64,000 nt of DNA from Nitrosomonas sp. GTDB lineage: Bacteria; Pseudomonadota; Gammaproteobacteria; Burkholderiales; Nitrosomonadaceae. The position numbers were made by a program, and so were the translations under genes. This document shows, one piece after another, positions 24,160 to 32,994 of this stretch (the stretch's first letter is position 1; every line of letters starts with the position of its first letter). A model generated the notes under the pieces. The model saw only the letters and a program-made list of their open reading frames with translations. It made no database searches and was not told the DNA's origin. Location: assembly GCA_020890945.1 (NCBI GenBank), contig JAJHPK010000023.1, positions 1-64,000 of the forward strand, written 5' to 3'.

Positions 24160-26580
24160 CTACATTGCATAATGGATTGAGCCAACAAAAGTACGCGGCA
24201 TGCCGACATTAACCGAGAAGCGATCACCAATCGTTCCGCCATACAATGTTTGATCCGCCAGATTGTAAGCATTGAACTGTACACTGAAGCGAGATTTTGC
24301 AACCGGTAATTGATAACGCACCATGGCATCGACACGCGCCTGAGACGGCAAGAAATAAGTATTCGCCGTATCCCCCGGACGTTTATCCAATACAAAAACA
24401 CCGGCGCCAAAGCTCAGCCCACGTAATGCTTCATTTTGCATGGTATACCGCGTCCATATGCTTCCAGAGTGCTTTGGAACATTGAATAATTTATTTCCTT
24501 TATTGTCGCCTTCAAGGATTTCTGTATCGGTATAGGCATAAGTCAGAACAAGGCTCAATCCTCTGGCAATTTCTCCCGAAACATCAACTTCTACGCCTTG
24601 ACTGCGCGCTTTACCGATAGGTATTGAAAAAAACTGTCCAGGTACTTGTGTTGCCAGGTTTTGTTTAGTCAGATAATAATATGCGACATTGGTATTTAAA
24701 CGTCCGTCAAAAAGCGATGTCTTGAATCCACCTTCAAATTGTTCACCGATTTGTGGTTTGAGTGTATTACCTGCTGCGTCTCTAGCTGCATTCGCGGCAC
24801 CAAGCGATTGCACATAGTTACCATAAAACGACAGCCACTCAAAAGGCTGATACACGATCCCCGCACGTGGACTAAAGCGAGCATCGCTGACTTTGGTTGC
24901 TGCAGCTTGAGCAGTATCAAGTGACTGATCAACACCAGATGCAAAACCATTGTTTTGGGTTACCCAGTCATAACGCCCGCCGCCCATAATGTGTAGTTTG
25001 TTAAACAGCGTGATCTGGTCCTGGAAATACACACCATTCCAATTTGTATTTAATACGGTGAAATCGTTTATCTGCAAATTCCCTTGATTAACAGGACTAT
25101 ATTGTGGATTAAATATATTGATTGGATCAGCAGAAGTTACAATCGATTTGAATTTGGCGAAATTGCCATAGTATTCCCAACCAGCTAAAACATTATGAAC
25201 GATGCTCGCTGTATTAAATCGACCAGTTACATCGACAGTACCTTGATATAAATTGTTAGGACCCCTACCTCTAAAAAACCCTCGTTGCAATATCCCTGTC
25301 ACGTTATCTAAATCAATTGGATATGTCTGAGAATCGTCGCCATCTCTGAAAAAATGACTAAATCTGGCTCGTACCCGCCAATCGTCATTAAATGCATGTG
25401 TAAATGTTAAGGCGGTATTGTAAAGCTTGTGTGTTGCCACATCCTGACTAGGTTCCCCGAGGAAACGTGACCTGGGCACGTCAGCCGGACGGTTTCCTAA
25501 TGCAACAATACCGTAATCCTCGCGACTTTTTTCATTGGAATACATAAAATCCAGATCGAATTGCGTATTTGGCGTCACTTTCCAAGTTAACGACGGCGCG
25601 ACAAAATAACGCTCGAAAAAACCAAAGTCGCGAAATGAATTCTTGTTCAGATATTCAAAATTCAAACGGTACATGAGCGTGCCGCTCTGATTAAGTGCGC
25701 CGGTTGCATCCGCCAGAGTCTGGTATTGTCCAAATGATCCAAACTGCTGGTTCAACGAGTAATACCGTTCCGCTTGCGGCCGTTTGGTGATCAGGTTGAT
25801 CATACCACCCGGTTCGATACGACCGTATAAATTTGCCGCCGCTCCTTTAACTACCTCGACCCGTTCTATATTTGCCAACGATAGCCGTGCAGCCTGAACA
25901 CGGAAACCGTCCCGATAATTGGCAAAATTAGTATTAAAACCGCGAATCATAAATTCCTCAGCAAATCCGCCAAAGGTGAACCCAGGGAATACGCCACTGA
26001 CATTCTTGATTGCATCTTCTACCTGAACTGCTTGCTGGTCTTTAATCACCGCTCGTGGGATCACTTGCACGGAAATCGGCGTTTGCATTATAGGCAAATT
26101 GGATTTTGTCGCGGTGGAGGCATTGGTGCGCGTATAACTTGGATTGCCCGGCGCATCCGGGCTTGTGAAACCGGTGACTCTCACCTCGGGCAGCTTGACG
26201 GTATCGGTGTTGCGGCTGGTATTCGCCGATGCAACCAGCGTATACTGCCCCGGCGAACGCTGAACCGCTGTCAATCCGCTGTTCCTGAGCAACAGCATGA
26301 GCGCCTGTTCCGGCGTATAGTTACCGTTCAGCGCCTGTGCCTGTTTATCGGCCACCAGATTGGCATCCGCACCGATCAATACCCCCGTTTGATTCGCCAG
26401 TTGCGTGATCGCCCGATCCAGCGGCTGTGATTTAATATTGACATGAATTGTTTGTTGTTCCTGAACGGTTTGTTGCGCCTGTTGCGCAACCGCACCGGTT
26501 GCAAATACCAGTAAGACGAGGAAAATGAAACTGCAAACGTGTCTGTAACCGATACAGCCCGCTATATTTTTTATTCGCAT
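24160..26580 (-). CDS. TonB-dependent siderophore receptor C with STN signalling domain
   Basis: The 806-residue receptor has a signal peptide (residues 1-32, ending GAVAQQ), its own STN domain (about 45-125) unlike that of A and B, the TonB-box region KLPEVRVTGF, a plug and a barrel that match receptor A closely to the end (VGSIHYAM). It should bind the same or a very similar ferric siderophore as A but signal to the FecI/FecR pair encoded upstream at 26967-28410. A terminator and a MITE-like repeat now separate it from fecR, so it needs its own promoter, as usual for FecI targets. A pepSY stub follows. Confidence 0.93.
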   Translation of the reverse strand: MRIKNIAGCIGYRHVCSFIFLVLLVFATGAVAQQAQQTVQEQQTIHVNIKSQPLDRAITQLANQTGVLIGADANLVADKQAQALNGNYTPEQALMLLLRNSGLTAVQRSPGQYTLVASANTSRNTDTVKLPEVRVTGFTSPDAPGNPSYTRTNASTATKSNLPIMQTPISVQVIPRAVIKDQQAVQVEDAIKNVSGVFPGFTFGGFAEEFMIRGFNTNFANYRDGFRVQAARLSLANIERVEVVKGAAANLYGRIEPGGMINLITKRPQAERYYSLNQQFGSFGQYQTLADATGALNQSGTLMYRLNFEYLNKNSFRDFGFFERYFVAPSLTWKVTPNTQFDLDFMYSNEKSREDYGIVALGNRPADVPRSRFLGEPSQDVATHKLYNTALTFTHAFNDDWRVRARFSHFFRDGDDSQTYPIDLDNVTGILQRGFFRGRGPNNLYQGTVDVTGRFNTASIVHNVLAGWEYYGNFAKFKSIVTSADPINIFNPQYSPVNQGNLQINDFTVLNTNWNGVYFQDQITLFNKLHIMGGGRYDWVTQNNGFASGVDQSLDTAQAAATKVSDARFSPRAGIVYQPFEWLSFYGNYVQSLGAANAARDAAGNTLKPQIGEQFEGGFKTSLFDGRLNTNVAYYYLTKQNLATQVPGQFFSIPIGKARSQGVEVDVSGEIARGLSLVLTYAYTDTEILEGDNKGNKLFNVPKHSGSIWTRYTMQNEALRGLSFGAGVFVLDKRPGDTANTYFLPSQARVDAMVRYQLPVAKSRFSVQFNAYNLADQTLYGGTIGDRFSVNVGMPRTFVGSIHYAM

Positions 26581-26714
26581 AATAAGTAGATTGTTATCAA
26601 AATTAATAAATCAAAACAAAGTAGAAAAAAACTTGATTTCTATTTGCTATGACACACGAGCAGAAAAACCGGGTAGCTAAATTGATATTTTTTTGAAAAA
26701 TTCAATTCAGCGGA

Positions 26715-26755
26715 TAAAAAAAAGCCTGTCTCACAAGATGACATGCAAGACAGGC
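26715..26755 (-). terminator. Rho-independent terminator after the second fecR
   Basis: Read leftwards, GCCTGTCT, a 16-base loop and AGACAGGC (26755 to 26724) form a perfect 8-bp stem, followed at once by a run of nine T (26723-26715). It would stop fecI-fecR transcription before receptor C. Confidence 0.82.
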
Positions 26756-26792
26756 GCGGAAGAGAGGTGAGAAAGTGTTGAAGAGTGTTTTT

Positions 26793-26941
26793 TTAGCAGG
26801 CCATTGAAAAACGTTTTCGAGGCAGCCGATGCAAGGCAAGAACAGGCGAAAAAGCGCAGTTTATGCGTAATAAATGAGCATTTTTAGTCTGTTTTTAACA
26901 CCGTAGCGGCAACGCAGATAGTTTTTTCAATGACCTGTTAG
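26793..26941. mobile_element. 149-bp MITE-like palindromic element
   Basis: The ends are imperfect inverted repeats: TTAGCAGGCCATTGAAAAAC at the left and the inverse of the right end, CTAACAGGTCATTGAAAAAA. Both begin at a TTA/CTA-type target. The inside has no coding frame and looks able to fold. It lies between the fecR stop and its terminator. The region 26581-26714 otherwise holds only the AT-rich leader of receptor C. Confidence 0.65.
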
Positions 26942-26966
26942 GGAGTGTGTGAGGGCAGTTTAATGC

Positions 26967-27881
26967 TTACCGCTCATCAATGCGGACGACCCAGCCACCG
27001 TACCGGGAAACCCGTATCGGCAAAGCGTTTTCAAGAATAGTCAGTGCCGCATCCGTATCGTTGCTCGGCAACACACCTGTAAAGCGCAGTTGCGCCGTTT
27101 GTGCGTGAACGCTCAAATAACCGCTGCGGTAACGCGCCAGATCGTTTATGACCGTCTCGAGCGAAACGTCATGATACGTCAACCGTGACTGTGTCCAGCT
27201 TGCCGCAAAAGGAGCGGCCTTTTCAGGTTGATGTAGCTGCGTGCCGCCAAAGCGGATAACTTGTCCTTCCTGCACGGTTGCGTACTGAGATGGATTGGCG
27301 CGGGTAGCCACGGCCACTTGTGATTCGACTACCGTGACGGCGCTGTCGACACCAGTTTGCTCAACAATATAACGCGTACCCAATGCCTTTGCGGCGCCGT
27401 CACGGGTTTCAACGATGAACGGCGGTTGCTGGTTCGATAGTACCGGTTCAACTTCAGCCAGCAAGCGTCCGCGATGCAAAATAACGCGCCGTGTTCCCGC
27501 GTCGAATTCGATGTCTACCGCACTGTTGCTGTCGAGTATGAGGTAGCTACCGTCGGGTAGCGCGATATGACGGATTTCGCCGGTGCCGGTGCGTTCATCC
27601 GACAGCCAGACGGAAAACGGCAGGCTGTACAGACAGCCAAACAGTATCGCAACAACCAGCAGCGATTTGATGCCCGGATAGTTGCGGCGTTTTTTTGGAG
27701 TAATACTGTGCCATAACGCCTCAACCTCGGCATAGGCTTCCCGGTGGCGTTTGTCCTGCGCCAGCCATGCTTCAAAATCGGCCTGTTGTTGCACGCTGAC
27801 ATCTTCGCCTGACATACAAACCGCCCATTCAGCGGCCTGTTCGCTCAACGAATGCGTCTGGGTGCGGGCTGTCTCAGCCAT
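26967..27881 (-). CDS. FecR-family anti-sigma regulator (second copy)
   Basis: The 304-residue protein has the FecR N-terminal helix (LSEQAAEWAVCMSGEDVSV, residues 12-30), the FEAWLAQDKRHREAYAEVEALW segment of DUF4880, one membrane helix near residues 70-88 (SLLVVAILFGCLYSLPFSV) and a periplasmic FecR domain (about 98-200). A C-terminal STN-contact region ends it. Its ATG overlaps the stop of fecI by eight bases. It is more distant from the FecR at 5740, which fits the different STN domain of receptor C. A terminator follows about 210 bases after the stop. Confidence 0.92.
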   Translation of the reverse strand: MAETARTQTHSLSEQAAEWAVCMSGEDVSVQQQADFEAWLAQDKRHREAYAEVEALWHSITPKKRRNYPGIKSLLVVAILFGCLYSLPFSVWLSDERTGTGEIRHIALPDGSYLILDSNSAVDIEFDAGTRRVILHRGRLLAEVEPVLSNQQPPFIVETRDGAAKALGTRYIVEQTGVDSAVTVVESQVAVATRANPSQYATVQEGQVIRFGGTQLHQPEKAAPFAASWTQSRLTYHDVSLETVINDLARYRSGYLSVHAQTAQLRFTGVLPSNDTDAALTILENALPIRVSRYGGWVVRIDER

Positions 27882-28410
27882 GCAGCTCGGCCTTGAATTG
27901 ATACAGCCGTTGATGACAGTATGCTATCGCTTTGACGAGGTGTTGTTTGACCCGGCTTTCGGAAACATTCATAACATCGGCAATTTCCGTATAGGTCATC
28001 CCGTCAACACGCGACATCAAAAAGGCTTTTCGGGTGCGTTCGTCAAGCTCTTCAATGAGCATGTACAACACGTTTTCCAGTAATTGACGTACCTCGCAAA
28101 CATGCGCAATATCCTGATCGGATTGACCGGAAATCAGCATTGCCATACCGTGCAGTGTTTCTTCTTCAACCCGGTGCTTACGATTCAAATTAATCATCAA
28201 CCGGTTGGCGATTACCAGCAGATAAGCGCGCGGTTCTCTCAGACTGGGTATCTCCGGCAGCGACAGCAGGCGAATGAACGTATCGTGCGACACATCGGCT
28301 GCATGATGTGGGCAGGCCATTTTTTTCTTCAGCCACGCGTTCAGCCAGCCATGGTGGGCGCGGTAAAGTGTATCGATAATAATGGTGGAGTTATGTGCGG
28401 CGGATGACAT
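27874..28410 (-). CDS. FecI-family ECF sigma factor (second copy)
   Basis: The 178-residue ECF sigma factor has region 2 at about residues 15-80 (LYRAHHGWLNAWLKKKM then AADVSHDTFIRLL) and region 4 at about 115-170 (RTRKAFLMSRVDGMTYTEIA, SESRVKQHLVKAI). It is the partner of the FecR encoded next with an eight-base overlap and should transcribe receptor C. The same 17-bp palindrome found before the other fecI lies 82 bases upstream. No Fur box of the classical form is visible in the 28411-28500 stretch. Confidence 0.93.
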   Translation of the reverse strand: MSSAAHNSTIIIDTLYRAHHGWLNAWLKKKMACPHHAADVSHDTFIRLLSLPEIPSLREPRAYLLVIANRLMINLNRKHRVEEETLHGMAMLISGQSDQDIAHVCEVRQLLENVLYMLIEELDERTRKAFLMSRVDGMTYTEIADVMNVSESRVKQHLVKAIAYCHQRLYQFKAELHG

Positions 28411-28491
28411 GAAAATACAGTGAGCGCGGCTTCAAAGCGATAGCTAGAATTAAAAGCTTAACATTATCTTCAAGAATGAATCAATTGGAAA

Positions 28492-28508
28492 TGCGGCAAA
28501 TTGTCGCA
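28492..28508. promoter_or_regulatory. 17-bp palindrome upstream of the second fecI gene
   Basis: TGCGGCAAATTGTCGCA is the counterpart of the element at 5060-5076, with the same 7-3-7 layout and the same arms. The fecI start is 82 bases away. The wider gap 28411-28808 holds this site and an AT-rich promoter region but no gene. Confidence 0.5.
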
Positions 28509-28808
28509 GCGCCGCTTCAGCTGGAACAAACTATCCGATATCTGCCGAGATTATCCGTCACAACACATTTCCCGACGGAAACCAAACCCGTAACTATTCA
28601 GCAAAAATTAACGAAACAGTAGTGACCTGAAATATAAGGTAATGTCGAAATTCTTTGGAATTTTATTGTGCATGCAGAATAATCAATCTGCTCGACCATA
28701 TTTCCGTTAGTATTTGTGAAATCGAAACGGAATTGGTAAATCCGCAGGAATGGAGAAAATTACCTCTGGTGGAGGTTGGATATTTTGCATTGTGATTATC
28801 CCAAAAAT

Positions 28809-28881
28809 GCCCAACGCTTCGCATCAGCTACCACCAAAAGGCGATGCCTTTTGGTGGTCGGCCTGCATGCGTCTGTTAGCC
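28809..28881 (-). other. attC recombination site of an integron cassette
   Basis: Read leftwards, the 73-base site begins with the R'' box GGCTAAC (28881-28875), continues with a CAGGCCGACC-like L'' region, has a perfect 13-bp stem (ACCACCAAAAGGC, loop, GCCTTTTGGTGGT) and ends GCGTTGGGC with the GTTRRRY core GTTGGGC (28815-28809). The R'' box is complementary to GTTAGCC formed by the first bases of the cassette, the diagnostic property of attC. No integron integrase is in the window. Confidence 0.82.
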
Positions 28882-29583
28882 GCACTGTACAGATAGTTCA
28901 TATCTGGCCTTTCAGTAGCAAAGTAATGTACCCATATGTATAGGTGGCTGAAGGTCGCTACGGCTAATGCAGCACTAGAATTGAAACCAATTGCAATTGC
29001 CCAGAACAAAAGAAAAGCATACAAATACATTCCGTTACTCGTGAAACGGAATATACCTTCGTTTACCAGAGGCATGCTTCGGTACCGCGGATCGAAATGA
29101 TCGACGCCCGCTGCTCGACTCATTCCGAAATACCTATTTACGCTGTACATCGCATAAATACCTGGCAAGGCGAGAAGAATCGTCAAAATTACTACTGCAG
29201 TAGCACTCAGATTGAGGCTACCTCGGTCTACCCATGCAAGAGCAAGCAATGAGATGAATCGACCGAAGAATAGAACAAAAAATAAAAAAACGTATGCACC
29301 GAATCCTATGGTTTTGCTTGTTCCTGCGCATCGGAGTTCTAGCCGCCACGCCAACCATACATAAATTTGATGCGACACCGGGAAAGCTACGGCAATCCAG
29401 AAAACTGCCGGAAATGACTCGCCTAAAAATATCCATGTCACGTAAAGCAATGCTAGTAGCAGTGCAAGACAGACGAAATGAACCGTTTGACCTACCCAAA
29501 TTCCTATTGTTGGATTGTCATTTGTCATATCGAGTTTAAGTGCGCGGAGTTCAGAGTGTCTCAAGTATTCTTCTGACGGCTAA
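28815..29583 (-). mobile_element. Single integron gene cassette, 769 bp
   Basis: Crossover points are G^TTAGCC at 29584/29583 and G^TTGGGC at 28815/28814. Between them lies one gene and its attC, with the gene's 3' end running into the attC, as is usual for cassettes. No second attC and no intI or attI are seen on either side, so it was probably inserted at a secondary site by an integrase acting in trans, or is the last of a former array. Confidence 0.75.
28824..29564 (-). CDS. Membrane methyltransferase-like protein (PEMT/ICMT type) in an integron cassette
   Basis: The 246-residue protein has about six hydrophobic segments (near residues 24-45, 52-70, 88-112, 122-142, 175-198 and 200-215). 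Its C-terminal part resembles small membrane methyltransferases of the phosphatidylethanolamine / isoprenylcysteine type: an SNGMYLYAF segment for the usual NPMYLG and an HYFATERPDMNYLY segment for the usual ..EEp.L...FG. The last 20 residues are encoded by the attC site. TTG at 29564 with AGAAG before it is used here; ATG at 29528 is an alternative and would shorten the protein by 12 residues. The activity and substrate are a tentative family-level guess. Confidence 0.6.
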   Translation of the reverse strand: MRHSELRALKLDMTNDNPTIGIWVGQTVHFVCLALLLALLYVTWIFLGESFPAVFWIAVAFPVSHQIYVWLAWRLELRCAGTSKTIGFGAYVFLFFVLFFGRFISLLALAWVDRGSLNLSATAVVILTILLALPGIYAMYSVNRYFGMSRAAGVDHFDPRYRSMPLVNEGIFRFTSNGMYLYAFLLFWAIAIGFNSSAALAVATFSHLYIWVHYFATERPDMNYLYSAANRRMQADHQKASPFGGS

Positions 29584-29911
29584 CTAAAATTAGAAAGATA
29601 GTACCTTCATTTATTAGATTTGCTAAGTCAATATTGGTGGATCATTATCCAATATAATATATTGAAGGCCTTTGCGTGGTTGAGATCCTGATTAACCGGC
29701 CAAATGATATAATTTTATTTTATATCAATTAAATCGAAGTCATAAGCATGAGTTTTTCCGAATTTGATGTAACCCACCGCACCTGGAAAGGGAACTTTCT
29801 GAACCACGAGAAATTTGCCAAAAATGCTCTACCAGCCAGATTAGAGTTATCCAGGTTAGAATGCGCTGATAGTAGACTATATCCCCACTTTGTTTGAGGT
29901 ACCTAATTCGT
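29584..29911. other. Intergenic stretch without a convincing gene
   Basis: It is AT-rich, with several TATAAT-like boxes near 29654-29662 and 29706-29712 that could serve the rightward gene pair. A 49-codon open frame (29748-29897) is present but has a poor ribosome site and no recognisable features. Confidence 0.5.
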
Positions 29912-30358
29912 ATGATTCACCACCTCATCTTTCGATGGATTTTCATTGTCGCACTGGCGGCCGTATCGTATTCGATGAGAACAATGCTGGCAGCAGCCGC
30001 AGAACCGGAGGCGAACTCACCAGAACTCGTCTGTCAGATACGCTACGCCAGTGAAACACGCATGCTTCAGCAATCTGCTACAACCGATCCCTATTCAGCT
30101 GCCACAGTGGATTTTGACAACCTTTTCCGCTTTAGAGCTGTCGTGCTGGGCTCACCCGGCCGGATCGGCAACATCACGCTGACGGTGTATGAATTGGCCA
30201 AGGAGGCGCCTCCCGTCATTATTCACCAGGTACGATATCAGGCGCCTTTCAACATGAATAATGAAATTCCTACTTTAACGGGCTGGAACCATGTCTACGC
30301 AAACTATCTTGGACGCGAGCTGCGCTATGGCTGCGCACTGAAGGCAGGACAATCATGA
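29912..30358 (+). CDS. Hypothetical exported protein preceding capA-like gene
   Basis: I do not recognise this protein of 148 residues. It starts with a signal peptide or anchor (residues 1-30, ILFRWIFIVALAAVSYS-like, then a run of Ala) and has a mature part with two Cys (in LVCQIRYA and YGCALKAG) that could form a disulfide. ATG at 29912 follows GAGGT at a usable distance; an in-frame TTG at 29894 is an alternative. Its stop overlaps the ATG of the capA-like gene by four bases, so the two are probably made together and may act together in the periplasm. Confidence 0.65.
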   Translation: MIHHLIFRWIFIVALAAVSYSMRTMLAAAAEPEANSPELVCQIRYASETRMLQQSATTDPYSAATVDFDNLFRFRAVVLGSPGRIGNITLTVYELAKEAPPVIIHQVRYQAPFNMNNEIPTLTGWNHVYANYLGRELRYGCALKAGQS

Positions 30359-31287
30359 TCTGCCGCAAGCTCACCAATATTCTGCTGCTGTGCATATTGA
30401 GCGCAACCCTTCCCACCCATGCTGCCGGGCCAGTTGATCCGAGCACTACTGTGCGCATGGTCTGGATGGGAGACATCATGCTGGCCGATGGGCCGGGACG
30501 CCTGATCGCAAGAGGTGGCGATCCCTTTCAGCCCTTTGCCTCGCGACTGACTGACGCCGATATTCGGGTGGCCAATCTGGAATGCGTCATCGCCGAAGGC
30601 GGTAAAGCACTCAACAAACCCTGGACTTTCCGTGCTTCCCCAGCTGTACTGCCATTGCTCAGAAGCCATGTTGATGCCGTATCACTGGCCAACAACCACG
30701 CAGGCGATTACGGCAAGGAAGCCTTTTCGGAAATGATCACTCGCTTACAACAGGCCAATATGCCTTATTTCGGCGGCGGTATGGATTGGCGTGAAGCTCA
30801 CAAGCCACTGATCATCGAGCGCAAAGGCCTGAAAATAGCCTTGCTGGGATATGATGAATTCTTCCCGCGCGTATTCGAAGCTGGCGAGAAATCATCTGGA
30901 GTAGCGTGGTCAGAAGATGAGCAGGTTGTGTACGATATCCAGCAGGCACGCAAGCAGGCGGATATCGTCATCCCCTTCATGCACTGGGGTCAGGAACACG
31001 AACCAATCGCTAATGATCGCCAGCGCGAACTGGCTCGTCTGATGATCGATGCTGGCGCCGATGCCGTGGTGGGCACACACCCGCATGTCGTACAAGATAC
31101 GGAAACCTACCGGGGAAAACCCATCATTTACAGCCTCGGCAACTTCATTTTCGACGGTTTTTCATCCATCGAAAATAATACTGGCTGGGTGCTATGGATG
31201 GATGTAACGATTCAGGGCGTGACAAGCTGGCGCGTCGAACACGCCCGTATCGATCAACAAGGCACTCCACACCCGCTAAGCAATTAA
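30355..31287 (+). CDS. CapA-family metallophosphatase-like protein
   Basis: The 310-residue protein belongs to the CapA/PgsA family, whose fold is that of calcineurin-like phosphoesterases. It was first known from poly-gamma-glutamate synthesis but is widespread. It has a signal peptide (residues 1-23) and the family motifs MVWMGDIMLADG (about 34-45), ANLECVI, VSLANNHAGDYG (about 110-121), IPFMHWGQEHEP (about 201-212) and VVGTHPHVVQ (about 238-247). Without capB or capC nearby a capsule role is not supported. It is the last gene before the transfer module and is coupled to the exported protein upstream. Confidence 0.87.
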   Translation: MICRKLTNILLLCILSATLPTHAAGPVDPSTTVRMVWMGDIMLADGPGRLIARGGDPFQPFASRLTDADIRVANLECVIAEGGKALNKPWTFRASPAVLPLLRSHVDAVSLANNHAGDYGKEAFSEMITRLQQANMPYFGGGMDWREAHKPLIIERKGLKIALLGYDEFFPRVFEAGEKSSGVAWSEDEQVVYDIQQARKQADIVIPFMHWGQEHEPIANDRQRELARLMIDAGADAVVGTHPHVVQDTETYRGKPIIYSLGNFIFDGFSSIENNTGWVLWMDVTIQGVTSWRVEHARIDQQGTPHPLSN

Positions 31288-31340
31288 ATTCAAACCAAAG
31301 AAAGCAAAAGGATATTCACTCTGCTTTTCAGGCTTCGGAG

Positions 31341-32954
31341 CTAAGGAGCTAATTTACCTACCGATTGTGTTCTACTTAAAGGATGCTGTTTCATCAATTG
31401 TTGTCGATGTAGTTCAAGCCGCTTGTCATCAAAAGTGATGTGCATTTGGTTTTGTGCGGCAACTTCAGCAATCTGAAGACGAAACGATTCTGTCCCATTG
31501 ATGGCCAGGTGACTGCCGTATTTCTTCATGGCCACTTGTAAAATATCTCTCAAGGCTTCGCGCGATGTATCCGGCAAGACGATGAGCCGTTTGCCGTCAT
31601 CGCGGATGGTGGCTGATCCTGTTTTATAAGTGATTGTGCCGATTTTGGTGACCGATTCCACACAATTGCTGTTAATGAATCCATTCTTAAAGTGACTATT
31701 AGCGCCGGAGTCATCACTGTTTAGCTTAGCCAATATCTGGTTGCCTTTAAATTGACCCACTTTTCTGGATCGTAAAACAGCCAATGCTTCAGAATTACAA
31801 TTTTTTGCTTCTTTAGCTAACCAATCCAGCCACCCCATTCTGGAATGACTGGTTTTAGAGTGCTGGTAGGCTTTCAGATAATCACTTTTAATAACTGCTA
31901 TCGTTGTTTTGAATTGCTGGTGTGCAGTTGCATACAATGCTTTTTGAGCGAGTCTTCCGGCTTTAATGCTTTTAATGATGTTACGCTTGAGCTTTGCTTC
32001 CTGCTTGGCGCGTTCAATGAGTTGATCTCTCTTTTGTCGCAATATGGCCCACTGAGTTGTTCGCTGTCTGGCGTTATCCGTTTGTTCTTGCTGGTATCGC
32101 GCATAAAGCTTTGAGGTATCGATTTGCTTCTGAAGTGGTTTGGGTTGATATTGTTTGGCGTTTTGTTGTGACGATTGTGTAGAATGTTGCTTCTCTACAA
32201 AAGCACCCAGTTTTTGAGTTAAATTCCCCTTGGATAGAGAGCGATCAATAGAGCTCGCTTTGACAGCTACGCCATTGTTGGCAACCAATACAAACCCGTT
32301 GCCACGTTCCTTGATTTCAAGTCCATGTCTTTCAAGAACCTGATGCAAATCCTGCCAGTTGTCCGCGTCTTTGATTACAGTAAGCGCCTCGCACTTGATC
32401 CAGCTAAGCAAACTCTCCACACCGGTTCTGACTTCAATTTCTTGCGCTATTCTGGAGGTTTTATCGCTTTGGGTTTCATGATTAACTGTTGTTAAGCTAT
32501 ATTCTTGTTCGATCTGTTCACAAAGCTTCGCTACTTTCTTGTAATCATAATAGGGGTTATGGATTGTGAGGTTTTTGGGGTGAATCTTATTGATTGCGAT
32601 ATGGATGTGTAGGTTATTGGTGTCATCGTGGACTACGCTGATGCGTTGATGAGTATTAAAACCCAAAACATCGCAAAACCTTTCTTCAATGGCATTGAGA
32701 TCTTCAGGAGATAAACGCTCTCCTTCCGGGAAGCTCAGTACCAAATGACTGGTTTTATCTGATTTGGCACGCTTATTCATTTCCTGTGTGTTTTGTATCT
32801 CTAGCAATGCAGCTATCTGATCATCTGAATAACAGTTCGACACCTTGATCTGACTGACACGCTCACTCTTGTCTTGAGGGTCGGTTAAGTACTGTATCAG
32901 CGCAGAGAAGCTGCTTTTGCGCACTGATTTGATGGGTATGATTTTAGCGATCAT
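31341..32954 (-). CDS. traI: TraI-like relaxase (MOBP, IncP/RP4 type)
   Basis: Relaxases nick oriT and stay linked to the 5' end through a tyrosine. The 537-residue protein starts MIAKIIPIKSVRKSSFSALI followed by QYLTD with the likely catalytic Tyr22, has the motif HLVLSFPEGE and the metal-binding histidine motif LHIHIAINKIHP (about residues 126-137). This is the arrangement of RP4 TraI. The C-terminal part (about 450-525) resembles the LPD7 domain common in MOBP relaxases. RP4 TraI is longer, so the protein lacks part of its C-terminal extension. It follows the traJ-like gene after 40 bases. Confidence 0.92.
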   Translation of the reverse strand: MIAKIIPIKSVRKSSFSALIQYLTDPQDKSERVSQIKVSNCYSDDQIAALLEIQNTQEMNKRAKSDKTSHLVLSFPEGERLSPEDLNAIEERFCDVLGFNTHQRISVVHDDTNNLHIHIAINKIHPKNLTIHNPYYDYKKVAKLCEQIEQEYSLTTVNHETQSDKTSRIAQEIEVRTGVESLLSWIKCEALTVIKDADNWQDLHQVLERHGLEIKERGNGFVLVANNGVAVKASSIDRSLSKGNLTQKLGAFVEKQHSTQSSQQNAKQYQPKPLQKQIDTSKLYARYQQEQTDNARQRTTQWAILRQKRDQLIERAKQEAKLKRNIIKSIKAGRLAQKALYATAHQQFKTTIAVIKSDYLKAYQHSKTSHSRMGWLDWLAKEAKNCNSEALAVLRSRKVGQFKGNQILAKLNSDDSGANSHFKNGFINSNCVESVTKIGTITYKTGSATIRDDGKRLIVLPDTSREALRDILQVAMKKYGSHLAINGTESFRLQIAEVAAQNQMHITFDDKRLELHRQQLMKQHPLSRTQSVGKLAP

Positions 32955-32994
32955 CGTATTTAAGCTGCTTAAGTCAAAAGGACTATTCCGAAAA

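Noticed and set aside
28831..28860. A terminator after the cassette gene
   Set aside because: The perfect stem lies partly inside the coding end and is the stem of the attC site; no T run follows.
29748..29897. A 49-codon open frame before the exported protein
   Set aside because: Weak ribosome site, no recognisable motif, and it overlaps the next reading frame; not enough to call a gene.
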